DNA from: an uncultured Bacteroidales bacterium | GTDB lineage: Bacteria; Bacteroidota; Bacteroidia; Bacteroidales; P3 | Assembly: GCA_905234695.1 (NCBI GenBank) | Contig: CAJOHZ010000004.1 | Coordinates: 1-64,000 of the forward strand | DNA length: 64,000 nucleotides | Reading direction: 5' to 3' | In this document: positions 35,742 through 45,908 of the stretch, piece after piece | Layout of the letters: each line of letters begins with the position of its first letter | How positions within the stretch are numbered: position 1 is the stretch's first letter | Notes under the pieces: model-generated | What the model saw: the letters and a program-made list of their open reading frames with translations, nothing else | What the model was told of the DNA's origin: nothing | Database searches by the model: none | Translations under genes and position numbers: made by a program

Positions 35742-38018
35742 ATGAACGAACACATTATCACAAAACGTTTCGACCTCGGCGATGGCCGCATGATTGAAAT
35801 TGAAACTGGCAAACTCGCCAAGCAGGCCGATGGTGCTGCCGTGGTGCGTATGAACGACACCATGCTTTTGGCAACAGTATGCTCCAAGAAAGAAGTGGGA
35901 GAGAATGTAGACTTTATGCCTCTCACCGTCGATTACCAAGAGAAATATGCCGCCATGGGACGCTTCCCGGGCGGTTTTTTTAAGCGTGAGGCACGCCCCT
36001 CCGAGCATGAGATTCTGATTGCCCGTCTGGTGGACCGCGCCCTGCGTCCCCTCTTCCCCGACAACTTCCACGCCGAAGTACAGGTGCAGATCACCCTTAT
36101 CAGCGGTGACCACGACACCATGCCCGACCAGCTGGCCGCTCTTTCCGCCGCCGCCGCCCTGACAGTGTCGGATATTCCGTTCAATGGTCCCGTCAGCGAG
36201 GTGCGTGTCAGCTACCTCGATGGCCAGTACGTCATCAACACCCCCATGCAGGACATCGAGCGCGCCGACCTCGACCTCATCGTGGCTGCCACCGAGGACA
36301 ACATCATGATGGTGGAAGGCGAGATGAAAGAGGTTTCCGAGGATGTGATGCTCAACGCCTTGAAGGCTGCCCACGAGGCTATCAAGATTCAGTGCCGTGT
36401 GCTCAACGAGCTCACTGCCGAGACCGGCAAGACCGAGAAACGCGAGTACTGCCACGAGGTCAACGACGAGGAACTGCGCCAGCGCGTGCGCGACGCCGTC
36501 TATCAGAAGTGCTACGACTTCAGCAAGCAGGGTATCGCCAACAAGCACCAGCGCGAGGACGGCTTCGCCGCCATCAAGCAGGAGTTCATCGATGCCAACT
36601 ACACCGAGGAGACCCTCACCGACGAGATTAAGTTCATGATCGACCGCTACTATCACGACACGGAGCGCGAGGCCATGCGCGACATGGTGCTCAACGAGCG
36701 TACCCGTCTCGACGGTCGTCAGCTCGACGAGATTCGCCCCATCTGGTGCGAAACCGACTATCTGCCTTCTGCACACGGTAGCGCCATCTTCACCCGTGGC
36801 GAGACGCAATCTCTCAGCACCTGCACGTTGGGTACCAAACTCGACGAGCAGAAGATTGACGGCGCTGTCATCGAAGGTATGCGCCGCTTCCTGCTGCACT
36901 ACAACTTCCCCGGCTTCGCCACTGGCGAGGTGAAACGTAGCGGCAGCACCAGCCGCCGCGAGGTGGGTCATGGCCATCTGGCCTGGCGCGCCCTCAAGGA
37001 GGTGCTCCCCACCGAGGCCGACTGTCCCTACACCATCCGCGTGGTGTCCGACATTCTGGAGTCCAATGGTTCCTCTTCCATGGCCACCGTATGCGCCGGC
37101 TGCATGGCGCTGATGGATGCCGGTGTGAAGATTCGCAAACCGGTAGCCGGTATTGCCATGGGTCTTATCTCCAAGGGCGACAAGTGGGCCGTGCTTTCTG
37201 ACATCCTTGGCGACGAGGACCACCTCGGCGACATGGACTTCAAGGTCTGCGGTACCCGCGACGGTATCACCGCCTGCCAGATGGATATCAAGGTCGACGG
37301 CCTCAGCTACGATGTGCTGGCCAAGGCCCTCGAGCAGGCTCGCCAGGGTCGTCTCTATATCCTTGACAAGATTTGTGAGACCATCCCCCAGCCCCGTCAG
37401 GACTACAAAGACTTCGTGCCCCGCATTGAGCAGATCAAGATTCCGAAAGACTTCATCGGAGCCGTCATCGGCAAGGGTGGTGAGGTTATCCAGAAGATTC
37501 AGGCCGAGACCAACACCATCATCAATATCGAGGAAGAGGGCGAATTCGGCATTGTCGATGTTGCCTCGCAGAACAAGGACGACATCGCTGCCGCCATCAA
37601 GTGGATCAAGGAAATCTGCACCGTCCCTGAGGTGGGTCAGATTTACGATGCCAAGGTGGTCAGCATCGTCGAGTTCGGCGCTTTCTTGGAGTTCCTGCCC
37701 GGTAAGGAAGGTCTGATGCACATCAGCGAGTACCAGTGGGGTCGTACTGACACGCTGGAAGGCCTCATCCAGGAAGGCGACATCATCCGCGTCAAGATTA
37801 TCAATATCGACGAAAAGACCGGCAAGCTGAAACTCAGCCGCAAGGCTCTCCTCGAAAAGCCCGAGGGCTATGAAGAGGAAAAGCCCGTCCGTGGCCCGCG
37901 TCGCGAGGGTGACCGTGGTCCCCGCCGCGATGGCGACCGTGGTGGACATGGCCGTCGCGAAGGTGGCGACCATGGTGGCGAGCGCCGCAGCGCCAACGGT
38001 GGCGGACGCAGACACTAA
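35742..38018 (+). CDS. pnp: polyribonucleotide nucleotidyltransferase
   Basis: 758 residues. Two RNase PH domains (first at ~10-150, second at ~330-530 with '[20 protein letters not shown]'), a KH domain from ~566 ('[20 protein letters not shown]'), an S1 domain from ~633 ('[20 protein letters not shown]'), and an extra Arg/Gly/Asp-rich tail ('[20 protein letters not shown]') of about 40 residues. It degrades RNA 3'-5' by phosphorolysis. The RGG-like tail is beyond the E. coli enzyme and may add RNA binding. The gene is transcribed alone. Confidence 0.97.
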   Translation: MNEHIITKRFDLGDGRMIEIETGKLAKQADGAAVVRMNDTMLLATVCSKKEVGENVDFMPLTVDYQEKYAAMGRFPGGFFKREARPSEHEILIARLVDRALRPLFPDNFHAEVQVQITLISGDHDTMPDQLAALSAAAALTVSDIPFNGPVSEVRVSYLDGQYVINTPMQDIERADLDLIVAATEDNIMMVEGEMKEVSEDVMLNALKAAHEAIKIQCRVLNELTAETGKTEKREYCHEVNDEELRQRVRDAVYQKCYDFSKQGIANKHQREDGFAAIKQEFIDANYTEETLTDEIKFMIDRYYHDTEREAMRDMVLNERTRLDGRQLDEIRPIWCETDYLPSAHGSAIFTRGETQSLSTCTLGTKLDEQKIDGAVIEGMRRFLLHYNFPGFATGEVKRSGSTSRREVGHGHLAWRALKEVLPTEADCPYTIRVVSDILESNGSSSMATVCAGCMALMDAGVKIRKPVAGIAMGLISKGDKWAVLSDILGDEDHLGDMDFKVCGTRDGITACQMDIKVDGLSYDVLAKALEQARQGRLYILDKICETIPQPRQDYKDFVPRIEQIKIPKDFIGAVIGKGGEVIQKIQAETNTIINIEEEGEFGIVDVASQNKDDIAAAIKWIKEICTVPEVGQIYDAKVVSIVEFGAFLEFLPGKEGLMHISEYQWGRTDTLEGLIQEGDIIRVKIINIDEKTGKLKLSRKALLEKPEGYEEEKPVRGPRREGDRGPRRDGDRGGHGRREGGDHGGERRSANGGGRRH

Positions 38019-38040
38019 TCCGCTAACGAAATATCACTCG

Positions 38041-38075
38041 AAGAGGATGTCCTGTAACAGGGCATCCTCTTTTTT
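38041..38075 (+). terminator. terminator after pnp
   Basis: Arms aagaggatgtcctg / cagggcatcctctt with one G-T pair, loop taa, then a run of T. Confidence 0.88.
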
Positions 38076-38183
38076 GTTGTGGGTGTAAATCTCTTGTTGA
38101 GGGTGCAAAATTCGCGAAAAAAAATTTAGAAGGATGCAATAATAGTGGAAAAGGGGCGTTATTTAGGGTGTTTTTTGCAAAAT

Positions 38184-38256
38184 GCGACAGTAGCTCAGTT
38201 GGCAGAGCGGCGGCTTCCCAAGCCGCAGGTCGCGGGTTCGAGCCCCGTCTGTCGCT
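38184..38256 (+). tRNA. tRNA-Gly (anticodon CCC)
   Basis: 73 bases without encoded CCA. Acceptor arms gcgacag / ctgtcgc with T at the discriminator position; D-arm agctcagttggcagagcg; anticodon stem gcggc / gccgc with loop ttcccaa, giving CCC; T-arm with ttcgagc. It reads GGG codons. Confidence 0.95.
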
Positions 38257-38322
38257 CTAGACCATAGGTCCGCAGGGTTGGCTTGTGGTTGAGGGATTTC
38301 CCTTTATGTCAAAAATTATTTG

Positions 38323-38330
38323 TACCTTTG
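38323..38330 (+). promoter_or_regulatory. -7 element of the YitT-family gene
   Basis: TACCTTTG 67 bp before the ATG; no perfect -33. The rest of the 140 bp after the tRNA shows nothing else. Confidence 0.5.
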
Positions 38331-38396
38331 CTGCGCCATTTCAAGGTGGCGTTTTTCTTTTATATATTAACGGATAAGATAATAGAGTAAGAACAG

Positions 38397-39347
38397 ATGA
38401 AAAAGAGTACTTTCAAGGAACAGGTTGTGTCCTATCTGATGCTGATTCTCGGCAGTGCGTTGTTCGCAGTCGGCGATGTGATGTTTGTGAACCCCTATCA
38501 CCTTGCCCCTGGAGGTGTCTATGGTTTGGCCAACGTGTTTAACGCCCTGTGGGGTTGGAAGATTTCGCTGGCAGGTGTCTGCATGGATATCCCGTTGTTG
38601 ATTATCGGTACAATCATCTTGGGTCCCAAGTTCGGCGTGAAGACCGTTATTTCGGTCATCCTGATACCGGTATTCACATACTTGCTTGAGATTACGTGGG
38701 GCTACGACCCTGTCATTTACGACTATAACCGCGGCTTTTTCGAGGCCAATCCCGAGGTAGACTTCTACATCAACGAGAATGGATACCTGAAAGGATTCGT
38801 GCCAGATTTCTTCCTCAACACAGTTGTGGCGGGCCTTATTTATGGTGTTGCTATCGGTGTCATTTTCCGTGCCGGGGCCACCAGCGGCGGCTCAGACATC
38901 ATCTCTATGATTATCCACAAGTACACCAAGATATCTCTCGGCACGTTGGTGCTGATTGTCGACAGTATCATCTCGCTAACCACCCTTATCGCTTTCGAGG
39001 ACATCCGTCTGCCCATCTACTCCATCATCCTCATTTTTGTAGAGAGCAAGATTATCGACCTTGTGGTTGATGGCATGAAGAGTTATAAGACCATGTTTAT
39101 CGTTACCGACGAGGTGGAGGCTGTGCGCGACTACATCCTCAATGACCTGCAGCGTGGCGGCACCCTTTTGGTGGGGACGGGTCTCTATCAAGGCAATGAG
39201 CGCAAGATGATATATGTCACGCTCGACCGCACCGACATGGTGAAACTCAAATCCAACCTCCACCGCATCGACCCCAAGGCGTTCGTCAACATCATGGAGA
39301 GCAGCGAAATTCTCGGATTTGGTTTCAAGGCCTTGCCCACAGAGTAA
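38397..39347 (+). CDS. YitT family membrane protein
   Basis: 316 residues: about six membrane helices in the first two-thirds ('LMLILGSALFAVGDVMFVNP', 'GATSGGSDIISMIIHKYTKI'), a YitT_membrane domain, then a DUF2179 domain ('KTMFIVTDEVEAVRDYILND', 'MVKLKSNLHRIDPKAFVNIM'). This is the standard layout of the family, whose transported substrate is unknown. The stop is 15 bp before a glycosyltransferase gene. Confidence 0.92.
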   Translation: MKKSTFKEQVVSYLMLILGSALFAVGDVMFVNPYHLAPGGVYGLANVFNALWGWKISLAGVCMDIPLLIIGTIILGPKFGVKTVISVILIPVFTYLLEITWGYDPVIYDYNRGFFEANPEVDFYINENGYLKGFVPDFFLNTVVAGLIYGVAIGVIFRAGATSGGSDIISMIIHKYTKISLGTLVLIVDSIISLTTLIAFEDIRLPIYSIILIFVESKIIDLVVDGMKSYKTMFIVTDEVEAVRDYILNDLQRGGTLLVGTGLYQGNERKMIYVTLDRTDMVKLKSNLHRIDPKAFVNIMESSEILGFGFKALPTE

Positions 39348-39362
39348 GAAAATGTTGAGAAA

Positions 39363-40547
39363 GTGAAGGTACTACAGCTCTGCAACAAACCGCCCTATCC
39401 GCCTGTGGACGGGGGCACCCTGGCGATGAACAGCATCACCCAGGGTCTGCTGGCTGCTGGCTGTGAGGTCAAGGTGTTGTCGGTATGCAGCGACAAACAC
39501 CCCGTCCGCACCAACCAGATGACCGAGGGCTACCTTCGCGCCACGCGTTTCGAGGCAGTCCATATTGATTTGGATGTCCATGTGCTGGATGCTGCGGTGG
39601 CGTTGCTGTGTGGGGAGTCGTATCATGTCAAACGGTTCGAGAGCAAGGCATTTGCGGAAAAACTGGCCGAGGTGCTCCAAGCCGAGGAGTTCGACGTGGT
39701 GCATGTCGAGAGTATCTTCCTGACGCCTTACGTGCCTGTCGTCCGCAAGTACAGCCGGGCTCGAGTGCTGCTGAGGGCACACAATGTGGAGCACCTCATC
39801 TGGCGCAGGATTGCACAATGCGAACGGAACCCCTTGAAGCGATGGTACCTGAAACACCTCTCGCTGACATTGGGAGCGTATGAGCGCGAGCATGTCAACG
39901 ACTATGACGGGGTGATGTGCATTACCGACAACGATGCCGATTTCTTCCGCACTGCTGGCTGTCGCAAGCATGTCGTATCCATCCCCTTTGGGGTGCCGTT
40001 GGAACCCATGGAGAATGTCGACGAGGAGCCCTGCTCGCTCTTCCATTTGGGCTCGATGGACTGGCTGCCGAATATCGAAGGGGTACGGTGGTTTCTGACG
40101 CAGGTGTGGCCGCTGGTACACCGTCAGATTCCCGAGGTGCGCCTTTATCTCGCCGGCCGGCGGATGCCCGCAGACCTCATGCACCTCGACATGGAAGGGG
40201 TGACTGTTGTGGGCGAGGTTCCCGATGCCATGTATTTCATCAACTCCAAGCAAATCAACGTGGTGCCTCTGCTCAGCGGTAGCGGCATACGAGTCAAGAT
40301 TATCGAGGCCATGTCGGCGGGCAAAGTGGTTATCTCCACCTCGGTGGGGGCGGAGGGCATACACTATACCGACGGCAAGGACCTGCTGATAGCCGACACG
40401 CCCGAAATGTTTGTGCAGCAGATACAACGCTGTGTCGCCAATCCTGAGTTGTGCCGCACCATCGGACGCAATGCCTACAACCTCATCGTTGAGGAATACG
40501 GGGTCGAACGGCTGACACAAAAATTGTTGGACTTTTACAATAAATAG
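39363..40547 (+). CDS. glycosyltransferase, GT4-like
   Basis: 394 residues from a GTG start ('MKVLQLCNKPPYPPVDGGTL'). GT-B fold: N-terminal half with 'VHVESIFLTPYVPVVRKYSR' and 'LLRAHNVEHLIWRRIAQCER', C-terminal half with 'LFHLGSMDWLPNIEGVRWFL' and 'VPLLSGSGIRVKIIEAMSAG', the acidic E-x7-E-like donor site of GT4 enzymes. Acceptor and donor cannot be told. It is not part of the capsule locus (4.5 kb away, GC-rich like its neighbours) and may glycosylate a housekeeping glycan or glycoprotein. Confidence 0.88.
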   Translation: MKVLQLCNKPPYPPVDGGTLAMNSITQGLLAAGCEVKVLSVCSDKHPVRTNQMTEGYLRATRFEAVHIDLDVHVLDAAVALLCGESYHVKRFESKAFAEKLAEVLQAEEFDVVHVESIFLTPYVPVVRKYSRARVLLRAHNVEHLIWRRIAQCERNPLKRWYLKHLSLTLGAYEREHVNDYDGVMCITDNDADFFRTAGCRKHVVSIPFGVPLEPMENVDEEPCSLFHLGSMDWLPNIEGVRWFLTQVWPLVHRQIPEVRLYLAGRRMPADLMHLDMEGVTVVGEVPDAMYFINSKQINVVPLLSGSGIRVKIIEAMSAGKVVISTSVGAEGIHYTDGKDLLIADTPEMFVQQIQRCVANPELCRTIGRNAYNLIVEEYGVERLTQKLLDFYNK

Positions 40548-40570
40548 CGCAAGATTCAGTTACTTTAGGT

Positions 40571-41125
40571 ATGATGAGAAATCTATTTCCGGCGTCAGAT
40601 AAGAAAGGCGGCAAGTGTCTGCTATGGCTTCTGTTGATGTCGTTGTTCTTGTCGGGCACGGCATGGGCCCAGGAGACGAGAATCCCTGGCACCAAGGTCA
40701 GTTTTGTGTTTCCCTCGCAATGGAAATACCTGAACACTACAAAGGTGGATGAGAACTCGGACCTTTACCTCTATTGTCGTACAGAAGCCGTCTCCTCTAA
40801 TGGCGACACCGCACTGCCGTTCCTGCGTATCTATGTCCGGCGGAATTTCCCCTCCTCTGTTTTCGAGTTGGCGTTTGAGCGTTATTCCGCCCAACCCTAC
40901 CAGTCGATGACCGATTACGTCAAGGGACTGGGACTGCCGAAAAGCGGAGGCCTCGGTTATGTAGGGGCTTACACCAACTCCAAGAATCTTAAAGACTATC
41001 AGTTCCGTATGGTCTATTTCAAAGAGGGCAATACGGCTGTCGAGTTCCGGCTGGAGACCACCCGCGCCACCTATGCGCTGATGGAGGCTGAATTCAATGG
41101 CATTCTGGAAAGTATGAAATTTTGA
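40571..41125 (+). CDS. exported protein of unknown function
   Basis: 184 residues with an N-terminal membrane/signal segment ('CLLWLLLMSLFLSGTAWAQE') and a single alpha/beta domain ('KVSFVFPSQWKYLNTTKVDE', 'YQFRMVYFKEGNTAVEFRLE') of the kind seen in PsbP/DUF1795-like proteins; the family call is uncertain. It is probably periplasmic. It begins 23 bp after the glycosyltransferase and ends 38 bp before the PorE-like gene, so all three may share a transcript. Confidence 0.6.
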   Translation: MMRNLFPASDKKGGKCLLWLLLMSLFLSGTAWAQETRIPGTKVSFVFPSQWKYLNTTKVDENSDLYLYCRTEAVSSNGDTALPFLRIYVRRNFPSSVFELAFERYSAQPYQSMTDYVKGLGLPKSGGLGYVGAYTNSKNLKDYQFRMVYFKEGNTAVEFRLETTRATYALMEAEFNGILESMKF

Positions 41126-41163
41126 CCTTCCCGCCATGCGGGACAACCCAATACACTCTCAGC

Positions 41164-43929
41164 GTGAAAAGAATCATCCCCATAATCTTTGCGTTACTGA
41201 TAGCAGGAGCTGTCTGTGGACAGCAGGATGATTACAAGACCCATTATGCGGCGATGTACAAGGAGTATGTCAAGCATCCGCGCAATGTGGCCAACCTGAT
41301 AGATATGTCCAACTTCTTCGCCGAAGAGGCCAATCCGCAGTATAGCCTGCCTCAGGCAGCGGCCTATATCGCACGGGCTGAGGAGTTGTATACCGAGATG
41401 CTGGACGACAATTCGCAGTACGACGCGGTGCTGAAGCTGGTGCGCAAGAAAATCACCCTCATCACCATCCGTCATCAGCGGAAAGAGTTGGAGACTCGTT
41501 CGCTGGATTACCTGCGTGCCCACGCCTCCACGCTGGAGGAGGCGGAACTCATCGCCTATGCGGATGTCTACAAGGATGTCCCCGAGATACAGGCCCTGGT
41601 ACGCGACCGTCTGCTGGAGGTGGCCTACATCAGGGTATGCCGCGAGAACACTATTGATGGCTACTATGCCTTCGCCACGGCCCACAAGGGCACTGCCGAG
41701 GCCGATTCCGCCGAGGCGGCGTTGGCGCGGCTGGCGCGCCGCTACTACTCCGGCTATACCGATGAAGGGTCGGTGGACCGTGCGGCCGAGCCCTATGCCG
41801 AAAGCCCCGCCATGCAACATGCCGCCATGCGGCAGAAGAGCCGCATCGCCTATGCCAATGCCTGCCGCGCCAACACCATCGATGCCTATGCCTCCTATCT
41901 GGAACGTTATCCCAGAGGCGACGACTATCTGGCGGCGGTGATGCATCTGGACGAACTCAGCAACTGGGAATATAGTACCCTCACCACCCCCGAGGAGTTT
42001 GCCGATTTCGCCGAGCAACACAGCGACCTCCCGTTGGCCGAGTCGGCGCTAGCGCGCCTTCGCACGATGGTGCTGGAGGAACACAATACCCATGCTGCCA
42101 AGGTATATCTGGAGCGCTTCCCGCTCGATGTGGAATACTCCAGAATTTACAAACAATACTACTACTGGCACTCGGCCGAAGGCAATCGCCAACCCATAGA
42201 GGCCTTTGCCGCGGCCAATCCCGAATACCCGTTCAAGGTGTCGCTGGAGGCCGATTTGGAGCGCGCCACGGCCATCGACACGTTCGACCTCACTCGCCCC
42301 TTCGACGAATCGAACTATGCCACCATGTCGACGTATGTATACAAGCTTACTGGCAAGCGGGTGGCTTTTGTGGCTCTGCAGCGGCTCCTGCAGCAGCAGA
42401 TTTCCCGTAGGGAGTGGGACAAGGCCAAGGCACGAATGCAGAATTTTGCACTCTGTTTTGAAGGCGAAGGACGCACTGAATACAACGAGTTGCTGCAACT
42501 GCTAGATACTCCCGAAGGGCCTCGGACCATTGAGTTGGCGGCCGACGAAGGACTCTCGCATGTCATTGCCACCCCCGCGGGCAACCGCCTTTGCTTCACC
42601 CGCGAAGTTTCCGGACGTCGCACCCTCAATTATGCCCGGCCCTCTCTCCGTAAGGGTGGCGGATGGCAGTATGGGGGTGAAATAAGGGTGGAAAAATGCC
42701 CCAAGACGCCGATGGCGTACAACTTCTTCGATGACGGTCGCAAGGTGCTGTTGGGTATCGATGGCGACATCTGGGTCGCCGAGGTGCAGAGCGATAGCCT
42801 CTGGAAGATTTTGGAGCGGCTGCCCGCCCCCGTCAACACAGAATATATAGAGACCGATGCCTATATGCTGGAAGATGGCTCAGGCATCCTGTTCGCCTCC
42901 GACCGTCCTGAAGGTCACAATTACCAGCGGTCGGGCAGTTATTACCACGGCGATACCGCCTTGGCAACTGACCTCTATTTCGTCCCCCTCACCGCCACGG
43001 GATGGGGCGAGGCGGTCAACCTTGGTTGTCAGGTCAATACCCCCTATAGCGAGCGCAGTCCTCTGCTGAGCCGCAATATGCGCACCCTCTATTTCATCAC
43101 CGACGGCCATGGAGGTTTTGGCTATGGCGATGTCTACCGTGTTACGCGCACAGATATCGACGATTGGCAGCATTGGTCTGCCCCTGTCAACATGGGCAAA
43201 GCCGCCAATGGCAGCTTCAACGAGGCCTCTCTTGCCTTCTGTCAGGGCGAACGACAGCTGCTTGTCACCTCCAATTCACCCAAGGGCGGCTCCCGCTATG
43301 CCTGCTACAGCCTCGCCACCCAGCACGATACCGGTAGCTGCTACAGCACCGTTCGCGTCAACATGAAAGAGGTTCTTCCGCAGGTTAAGCGCATCGATCT
43401 GGTTGACGTGAGCAGGCAGGCTGTGGTGCATACATGGGTGGGACAGGAAATTTCGCAACTCAACCCCCTGCGGTTGCGCAACGGGAAAGACTATGCCCTC
43501 AGTGTGCAGGGCGACGGCAGCCTTTTTGCCCCCTCGGTCCGTATCAACGGCTCTTCCCGTGAGGCGGTCTCCATTCAGGGCTATACCTTGGCACAATTGA
43601 CCCAGCAGGAGCATCCTGTGCCTCTGCGTATGGTGGTATTTAATCCGGGTACCTCTCGCTTGTTGCCCCTTTCGGAGCAGGAACTCTCGCAGTTGGCGCA
43701 GTTCCTGATACACAATAAAGGCTGCATGGTGGAACTTTTTGTCCAGGTCAACGGTGACGACGACAAACACTGTTACCAACTCTCCTCCAAGCGGGCCGCC
43801 GTCCTCCGTACCTTCTTGCTGGATTATGGAGTAAATCCCGACCGCGTCCGCCTTTCAGCCTATGGTAATGTAAATTACAAGAAAGGCCAGCGTCCCCCGG
43901 AAATCTGCGTCCGTTTCTTATCGGAATAA
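41164..43929 (+). CDS. PorE-like protein: helical repeats, beta-propeller, OmpA-like domain
   Basis: 921 residues from the GTG at 41164, which places a signal peptide (KRIIPIIFALLIAGAVC) at the start; the upstream frame overlaps the previous gene. Residues ~20-430 are helical, TPR-like. Residues ~470-720 hold WD40/PD40-type propeller strands ('GSGILFASDRPEGHNYQRSG', 'RSPLLSRNMRTLYFITDGHG'). The last ~100 residues resemble an OmpA peptidoglycan-binding domain ('SSKRAAVLRTFLLDYGVNPD', 'RVRLSAYGNVNYKKGQRPPE'). This order matches PorE of the T9SS, which tethers the machine to peptidoglycan, although no other T9SS core gene is nearby. Confidence 0.75.
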   Translation: MKRIIPIIFALLIAGAVCGQQDDYKTHYAAMYKEYVKHPRNVANLIDMSNFFAEEANPQYSLPQAAAYIARAEELYTEMLDDNSQYDAVLKLVRKKITLITIRHQRKELETRSLDYLRAHASTLEEAELIAYADVYKDVPEIQALVRDRLLEVAYIRVCRENTIDGYYAFATAHKGTAEADSAEAALARLARRYYSGYTDEGSVDRAAEPYAESPAMQHAAMRQKSRIAYANACRANTIDAYASYLERYPRGDDYLAAVMHLDELSNWEYSTLTTPEEFADFAEQHSDLPLAESALARLRTMVLEEHNTHAAKVYLERFPLDVEYSRIYKQYYYWHSAEGNRQPIEAFAAANPEYPFKVSLEADLERATAIDTFDLTRPFDESNYATMSTYVYKLTGKRVAFVALQRLLQQQISRREWDKAKARMQNFALCFEGEGRTEYNELLQLLDTPEGPRTIELAADEGLSHVIATPAGNRLCFTREVSGRRTLNYARPSLRKGGGWQYGGEIRVEKCPKTPMAYNFFDDGRKVLLGIDGDIWVAEVQSDSLWKILERLPAPVNTEYIETDAYMLEDGSGILFASDRPEGHNYQRSGSYYHGDTALATDLYFVPLTATGWGEAVNLGCQVNTPYSERSPLLSRNMRTLYFITDGHGGFGYGDVYRVTRTDIDDWQHWSAPVNMGKAANGSFNEASLAFCQGERQLLVTSNSPKGGSRYACYSLATQHDTGSCYSTVRVNMKEVLPQVKRIDLVDVSRQAVVHTWVGQEISQLNPLRLRNGKDYALSVQGDGSLFAPSVRINGSSREAVSIQGYTLAQLTQQEHPVPLRMVVFNPGTSRLLPLSEQELSQLAQFLIHNKGCMVELFVQVNGDDDKHCYQLSSKRAAVLRTFLLDYGVNPDRVRLSAYGNVNYKKGQRPPEICVRFLSE

Positions 43930-43934
43930 GGATG

Positions 43935-44525
43935 TTACTGGCCGGTGAGGGCTTGTATCATGGTGCCGAGGTTGGTGGTGAGAAGTTTCACACCGATGGC
44001 GAGCAGGATGACACCGAAGAATTTCCGTAGGATAGAAATGAGGCTTCCCCCGAGTAAACGTTCCAGACGATCGATATAATGGAGCACCAGGAAGTCAATG
44101 ACGATATTGATTGCCAGTGCAATGAGGATGTTGACATCGGCGTACTCGGCCCGTAGGGAGATGATGGTGGTCAGTGCTCCGGGTCCGGCGATGAGGGGAA
44201 AGGCGATGGGAACCACGGTCGAGCCGCCTCCGCCAGGCTCGTTCTTGAAAATCTCAACGCCCAGAATCATCTCGAATGCCATGATGAACAGGACGATAGA
44301 GCCTGCAACTGCGAAGGATTGGATATCGACACCGAAGAGTTGCAGGGCAGCGTCGCCAAGGAAGAAGAAGAGCACGAATATGACCAGCGACACCAACGCC
44401 GCCTGCCAGGGACTGAACTTGTTTCCGCTGTGCTTGAGCGATAGGAAAATAGGGATAGAACCCGTGATGTCGATGATGGCGAAGAGTACCAGAAAGGCAC
44501 CGAAGATTTCTTTGAGGTCAACCAT
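43935..44525 (-). CDS. MarC family integral membrane protein
   Basis: 196 residues, six predicted membrane helices ('EIFGAFLVLFAIIDITGSIP' first, 'VVPIAFPLIAGPGALTTIIS' in the middle), the normal MarC/UPF0056 pattern. The role is unknown (the old link to antibiotic resistance has not held). It converges on the PorE-like gene with a 5-bp gap. Its promoter lies 180 bp upstream. Confidence 0.92.
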   Translation of the reverse strand: MVDLKEIFGAFLVLFAIIDITGSIPIFLSLKHSGNKFSPWQAALVSLVIFVLFFFLGDAALQLFGVDIQSFAVAGSIVLFIMAFEMILGVEIFKNEPGGGGSTVVPIAFPLIAGPGALTTIISLRAEYADVNILIALAINIVIDFLVLHYIDRLERLLGGSLISILRKFFGVILLAIGVKLLTTNLGTMIQALTGQ

Positions 44526-44705
44526 GGCGATATGTTTGCTGAGATAACGCGCGAAACAAGGAAATATTGTTTCCCGTCAGGACTTGGTCGTGGCTCTGCC
44601 AAGATGCCTTGGTATCAGATGAATAAGATTGAGGAAATAAATCTTATCGCCATTAAATGTTTCTTAAATAGGACGAAATTTTTCGTCAAAAACGTATTTG
44701 CGGTG

Positions 44706-44735
44706 CAAAGATACACATTCTTTTTCAAAGAGCAA
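44706..44735 (-). promoter_or_regulatory. Bacteroidetes-type promoter of the MarC gene
   Basis: Minus strand: TTG (44733-44735), 19-base spacer, TATCTTTG (44706-44713), with a leader of about 175 nt. Confidence 0.68.
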
Positions 44736-44918
44736 GGAAAATAATGAAAAATTCTTAATACAAAATAGCGTCTGCATTCTAAGATGTTAATATATGAATA
44801 TTTACAATCTATCACACTTTGTGTCATAATATATCTTGTTGAGCGTCAAAACAAGGAATATACCTGTACTTATGTTACAGACTATCCCAACTTTTGATAT
44901 CTGTATGGTTGTAATTAT
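44736..44918. other. AT-rich intergenic stretch
   Basis: Together with the MarC leader this makes a 393-bp gap between MarC and the recombinase. Apart from the MarC promoter I see no gene or clear structure in it. Confidence 0.5.
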
Positions 44919-45842
44919 TCACCATGCATGAGGTTCGACGTCCTTTGTATAGCCAAAGAGATTGTCAAGGCTTTCAATAGCGGTGAACCTTGCAGGATCA
45001 ATTAAAGAGGCATAGATTTGTGTGGTCTTCACATCTGTGTGACCGCATAGCTGGGAGACTGCATAAATGCTGATTCCTTGTGAAATCATCAAGGTGGCAA
45101 AAGTGTGCCTGGCCACATGGAAGGTGACATGTTTCCCTATGTAGGCAGCATCGCCCCACTGCCGCAAGTCTTTGGCAATTATAGTACGGGAATGGAGGTC
45201 AAATATATGGCCATCTTTATTGGATGTTCCAGGTTGATTAGAGAGTATTTCCTGTGCATAACAGTCTATGGGAATTCGTACTTCACGACCCGTTTTCACT
45301 TGGATTTTGACAATCATCTGCCGCCCGTTGCATTTGCGCAAATCGGCCCATCGCAAAGTTTCGATGTCCGACAGTCTAAGTCCCGTGTGACAGGCGAACA
45401 GAAAAGCCTGTTTTGTGTTCTCATGCGGACAGGGGGACACCTCCAATCGTCTAATTTCCGAGACAGTGAGGAATGGCCTTTCGGGAGTAGCGTAACGTGG
45501 CAGGAGTTCTCCAATGGGTGGCATGGGGTTTGTTCGCAAAACACCCATACGCACAGCATCCTGCAGCAGTGCGTGGAATTTCTGCAGATAGGTTCGGGCA
45601 CTGTTGGCTTTTACCCTTTCTACAAGATATGCTCCAAATCCTATACAGAAATTTGAATCCACTTCTTTGACAGGGAGACGAGTGCGACTATAGTCCTCGA
45701 TGTGATGAATCAGGCTCAGGTTGCTTTTCCGTGTGTTGGTGCGCAATCGAGATTGCCGAAGTTCAAGTAATTCACGGACAGTAATGTTTCCTTTGTGTTT
45801 TATACCATGTTTAATGGGTGAATAATATGTTTTGTGTTGCAT
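44919..45842 (-). CDS. tyrosine recombinase (phage-integrase family)
   Basis: 307 residues: an N-terminal SAM-like DNA-binding domain and a catalytic domain with all key residues: R156 ('CHTGLRLSDIETL'), K183, H242 and R245 ('HVARHTFATLM'), H268 ('QLCGHTDVKTTQIY') and the nucleophile Y277. It is of the size of Bacteroidetes recombinases that act on invertible promoters or short mobile units. It is transcribed away from the capsule locus; the gap between them (231 bp) carries a 14-bp inverted repeat. No att sites or other phage genes are seen, which favours a local switch over a prophage remnant. Confidence 0.92.
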   Translation of the reverse strand: MQHKTYYSPIKHGIKHKGNITVRELLELRQSRLRTNTRKSNLSLIHHIEDYSRTRLPVKEVDSNFCIGFGAYLVERVKANSARTYLQKFHALLQDAVRMGVLRTNPMPPIGELLPRYATPERPFLTVSEIRRLEVSPCPHENTKQAFLFACHTGLRLSDIETLRWADLRKCNGRQMIVKIQVKTGREVRIPIDCYAQEILSNQPGTSNKDGHIFDLHSRTIIAKDLRQWGDAAYIGKHVTFHVARHTFATLMISQGISIYAVSQLCGHTDVKTTQIYASLIDPARFTAIESLDNLFGYTKDVEPHAW

Positions 45843-45908
45843 AATGTTGTGAGATTTAACATCGATAAAACGCAGCTCTCCTACTGATTATTATTTGTTT
45901 CTCCCCAA

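Noticed and set aside
35724..38015. 763-codon open frame antisense to pnp
   Set aside because: Its composition mirrors the codon bias of pnp on the other strand; no family resemblance and no signals.
45105..45656. 183-codon plus-strand frame across the recombinase
   Set aside because: Antisense to conserved catalytic motifs of the recombinase; no features of its own.
44919..45842. Integrase as part of a prophage or integrative element
   Set aside because: No other phage or conjugation gene, no tRNA or att duplication next to it; its place before the capsule locus favours a local recombinase.
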